DNA of 64,000 nucleotides from Sphagnum compactum (taxonomy: Eukaryota; Bryophyta; Sphagnopsida; Sphagnales), in the NCBI GenBank assembly GCA_965153455.1, contig OZ234495.1:3658001-3722000 (forward strand), read 5' to 3'. The position numbers and the translations under genes were made by a program. Within the stretch, counting starts at the first letter, position 1. Each line of letters opens with the position of its first letter. Shown one piece after another: positions 63,401-64,000 of the stretch. The notes below the pieces were generated by a model that was not told where the DNA came from, searched no databases, and was given only the letters and a program-made list of their open reading frames with translations.

Positions 63401-64000
63401 TGATGAAAGTGTGTTACATTTTGTGTCACAAAATCTACACACATTAAAGAATCTTTGGCCACCACAACCATATGCATAAAACATTATGCTTATGTTGAGA
63501 GTGAAAGTTCCATATTCATGCATAAAAAACTTTTTTAAGTCCTAAGTGTAGAAGGTGTCATGTCTATTCGTATTCATGTGCAACAAATAATGACTAGAGG
63601 TTTAGGTTTGTTGACTCCAATGAAACATGCAAATAGTTTACAATTATTGATGGTAGATAATGGTGGGGAAGAAGTTGTTTTGATTCGAAGACCCAAGCTC
63701 TAGGAAAGCTTCCCAAGTGCAAAACCTTTTTCACATGATATGCAAAACCCATGCATAAATGTAAGACCTAGTGTTAAAGTTCTACATGGTGATGGAGTTC
63801 CAAGTTGTTGCATTTGTTGTATTAAAAATTTGTTGAGGGTATGTAGAGTTGCCAAAAACATGATGGTGATGGTGACAATGGTGGTTTTCAAAACTACCTT
63901 TGTTCAACTTAAACATTATTACACCAATATATGTCTAGGTTCACTTTGTGTTTCATTATATTTTGAGTGAACTTGGACAAATTTACCATGACAAAAAGGT
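60421..64000. other. AT-rich spacer to the window end
   Basis: No supportable gene. It contains the 76-bp tandem repeat, G and T homopolymers (61324-61333, 62031-62040), and a region near 61740-61950 with repeated acttaacatt.a / taatattaa.tc motifs. Confidence 0.45.
61005..61216. repeat. 76-bp tandem repeat with nested 15-bp duplication
   Basis: Three copies start at 61005, 61081 and 61157, each running from aaccatgtgttaagctc through gaaagctctcaatgagtaag to gtgcaccac. In copies 1 and 2 the segment gttaagctcttggta is itself doubled; copy 3 has it once. The copies are nearly identical, so the array is recent. Confidence 0.85.

Overview
The window looks like nuclear DNA of a land plant with a large, transposon-rich genome. 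Genes are widely spaced, split into many small exons with GT-AG introns, and embedded in AT-rich, strongly decayed repeat sequence. KANADI, plant ALKBH9/10-type and plant ABC1-kinase genes point to a vascular plant. The degraded retroelement families and the divergent proteins would fit a fern, lycophyte or gymnosperm better than a flowering plant, but I cannot fix the species. I recognised no rRNA, tRNA or CRISPR array.

Layout, left to right. (1) 1.3-3.8 kb, minus: a KANADI/GARP transcription factor in four exons, with a probable one-base frameshift near its 3' end and a CpG- and pyrimidine-rich 5' region to about 6.2 kb. (2) 6.2-13.2 kb: AT-rich spacer with microsatellites. (3) 13.3-16.8 kb, plus: a decayed non-LTR-like retroelement with a Cys/His finger, a reverse transcriptase and a C-terminal nuclease-like domain. 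A second, more eroded copy lies at 47.7-48.9 kb. (4) 19.6-26.2 kb, plus: a decayed Ty1-copia element with both LTRs, split by a nested insertion that contains a probable solo LTR. (5) 27.0-31.7 kb, minus: an ALKBH9/10-type RNA-demethylase-like gene. (6) 35.2-36.3 kb, minus: exon-like blocks of a gene I do not recognise. (7) 37.4-40.7 kb, plus: a complete nine-exon gene for a plastid-type NAD(P)-binding Rossmann protein; its exon structure requires one AT-AC (U12-type) intron and one GC-AG intron. (8) 43.2-44.3 kb, minus: a Ty3-type gag relic with an in-frame stop. (9) 44-54 kb: diverged direct repeats and relics. (10) 54.2-59.2 kb, minus: a complete 13-exon ABC1 atypical kinase (626 residues). 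(11) 60.4-64 kb: AT-rich spacer with a 76-bp tandem repeat.

The four host genes have no evident joint pathway (organ polarity, RNA methylation, plastid redox, quinone/lipid regulation) and look like independent neighbours. Splice sites were chosen by eye, using GT-AG rules, reading phase and remembered family conservation. All exon coordinates of the Rossmann and ABC1 genes close in phase. In the ALKBH gene the section between exon 5 and the last exon is not fully resolved.
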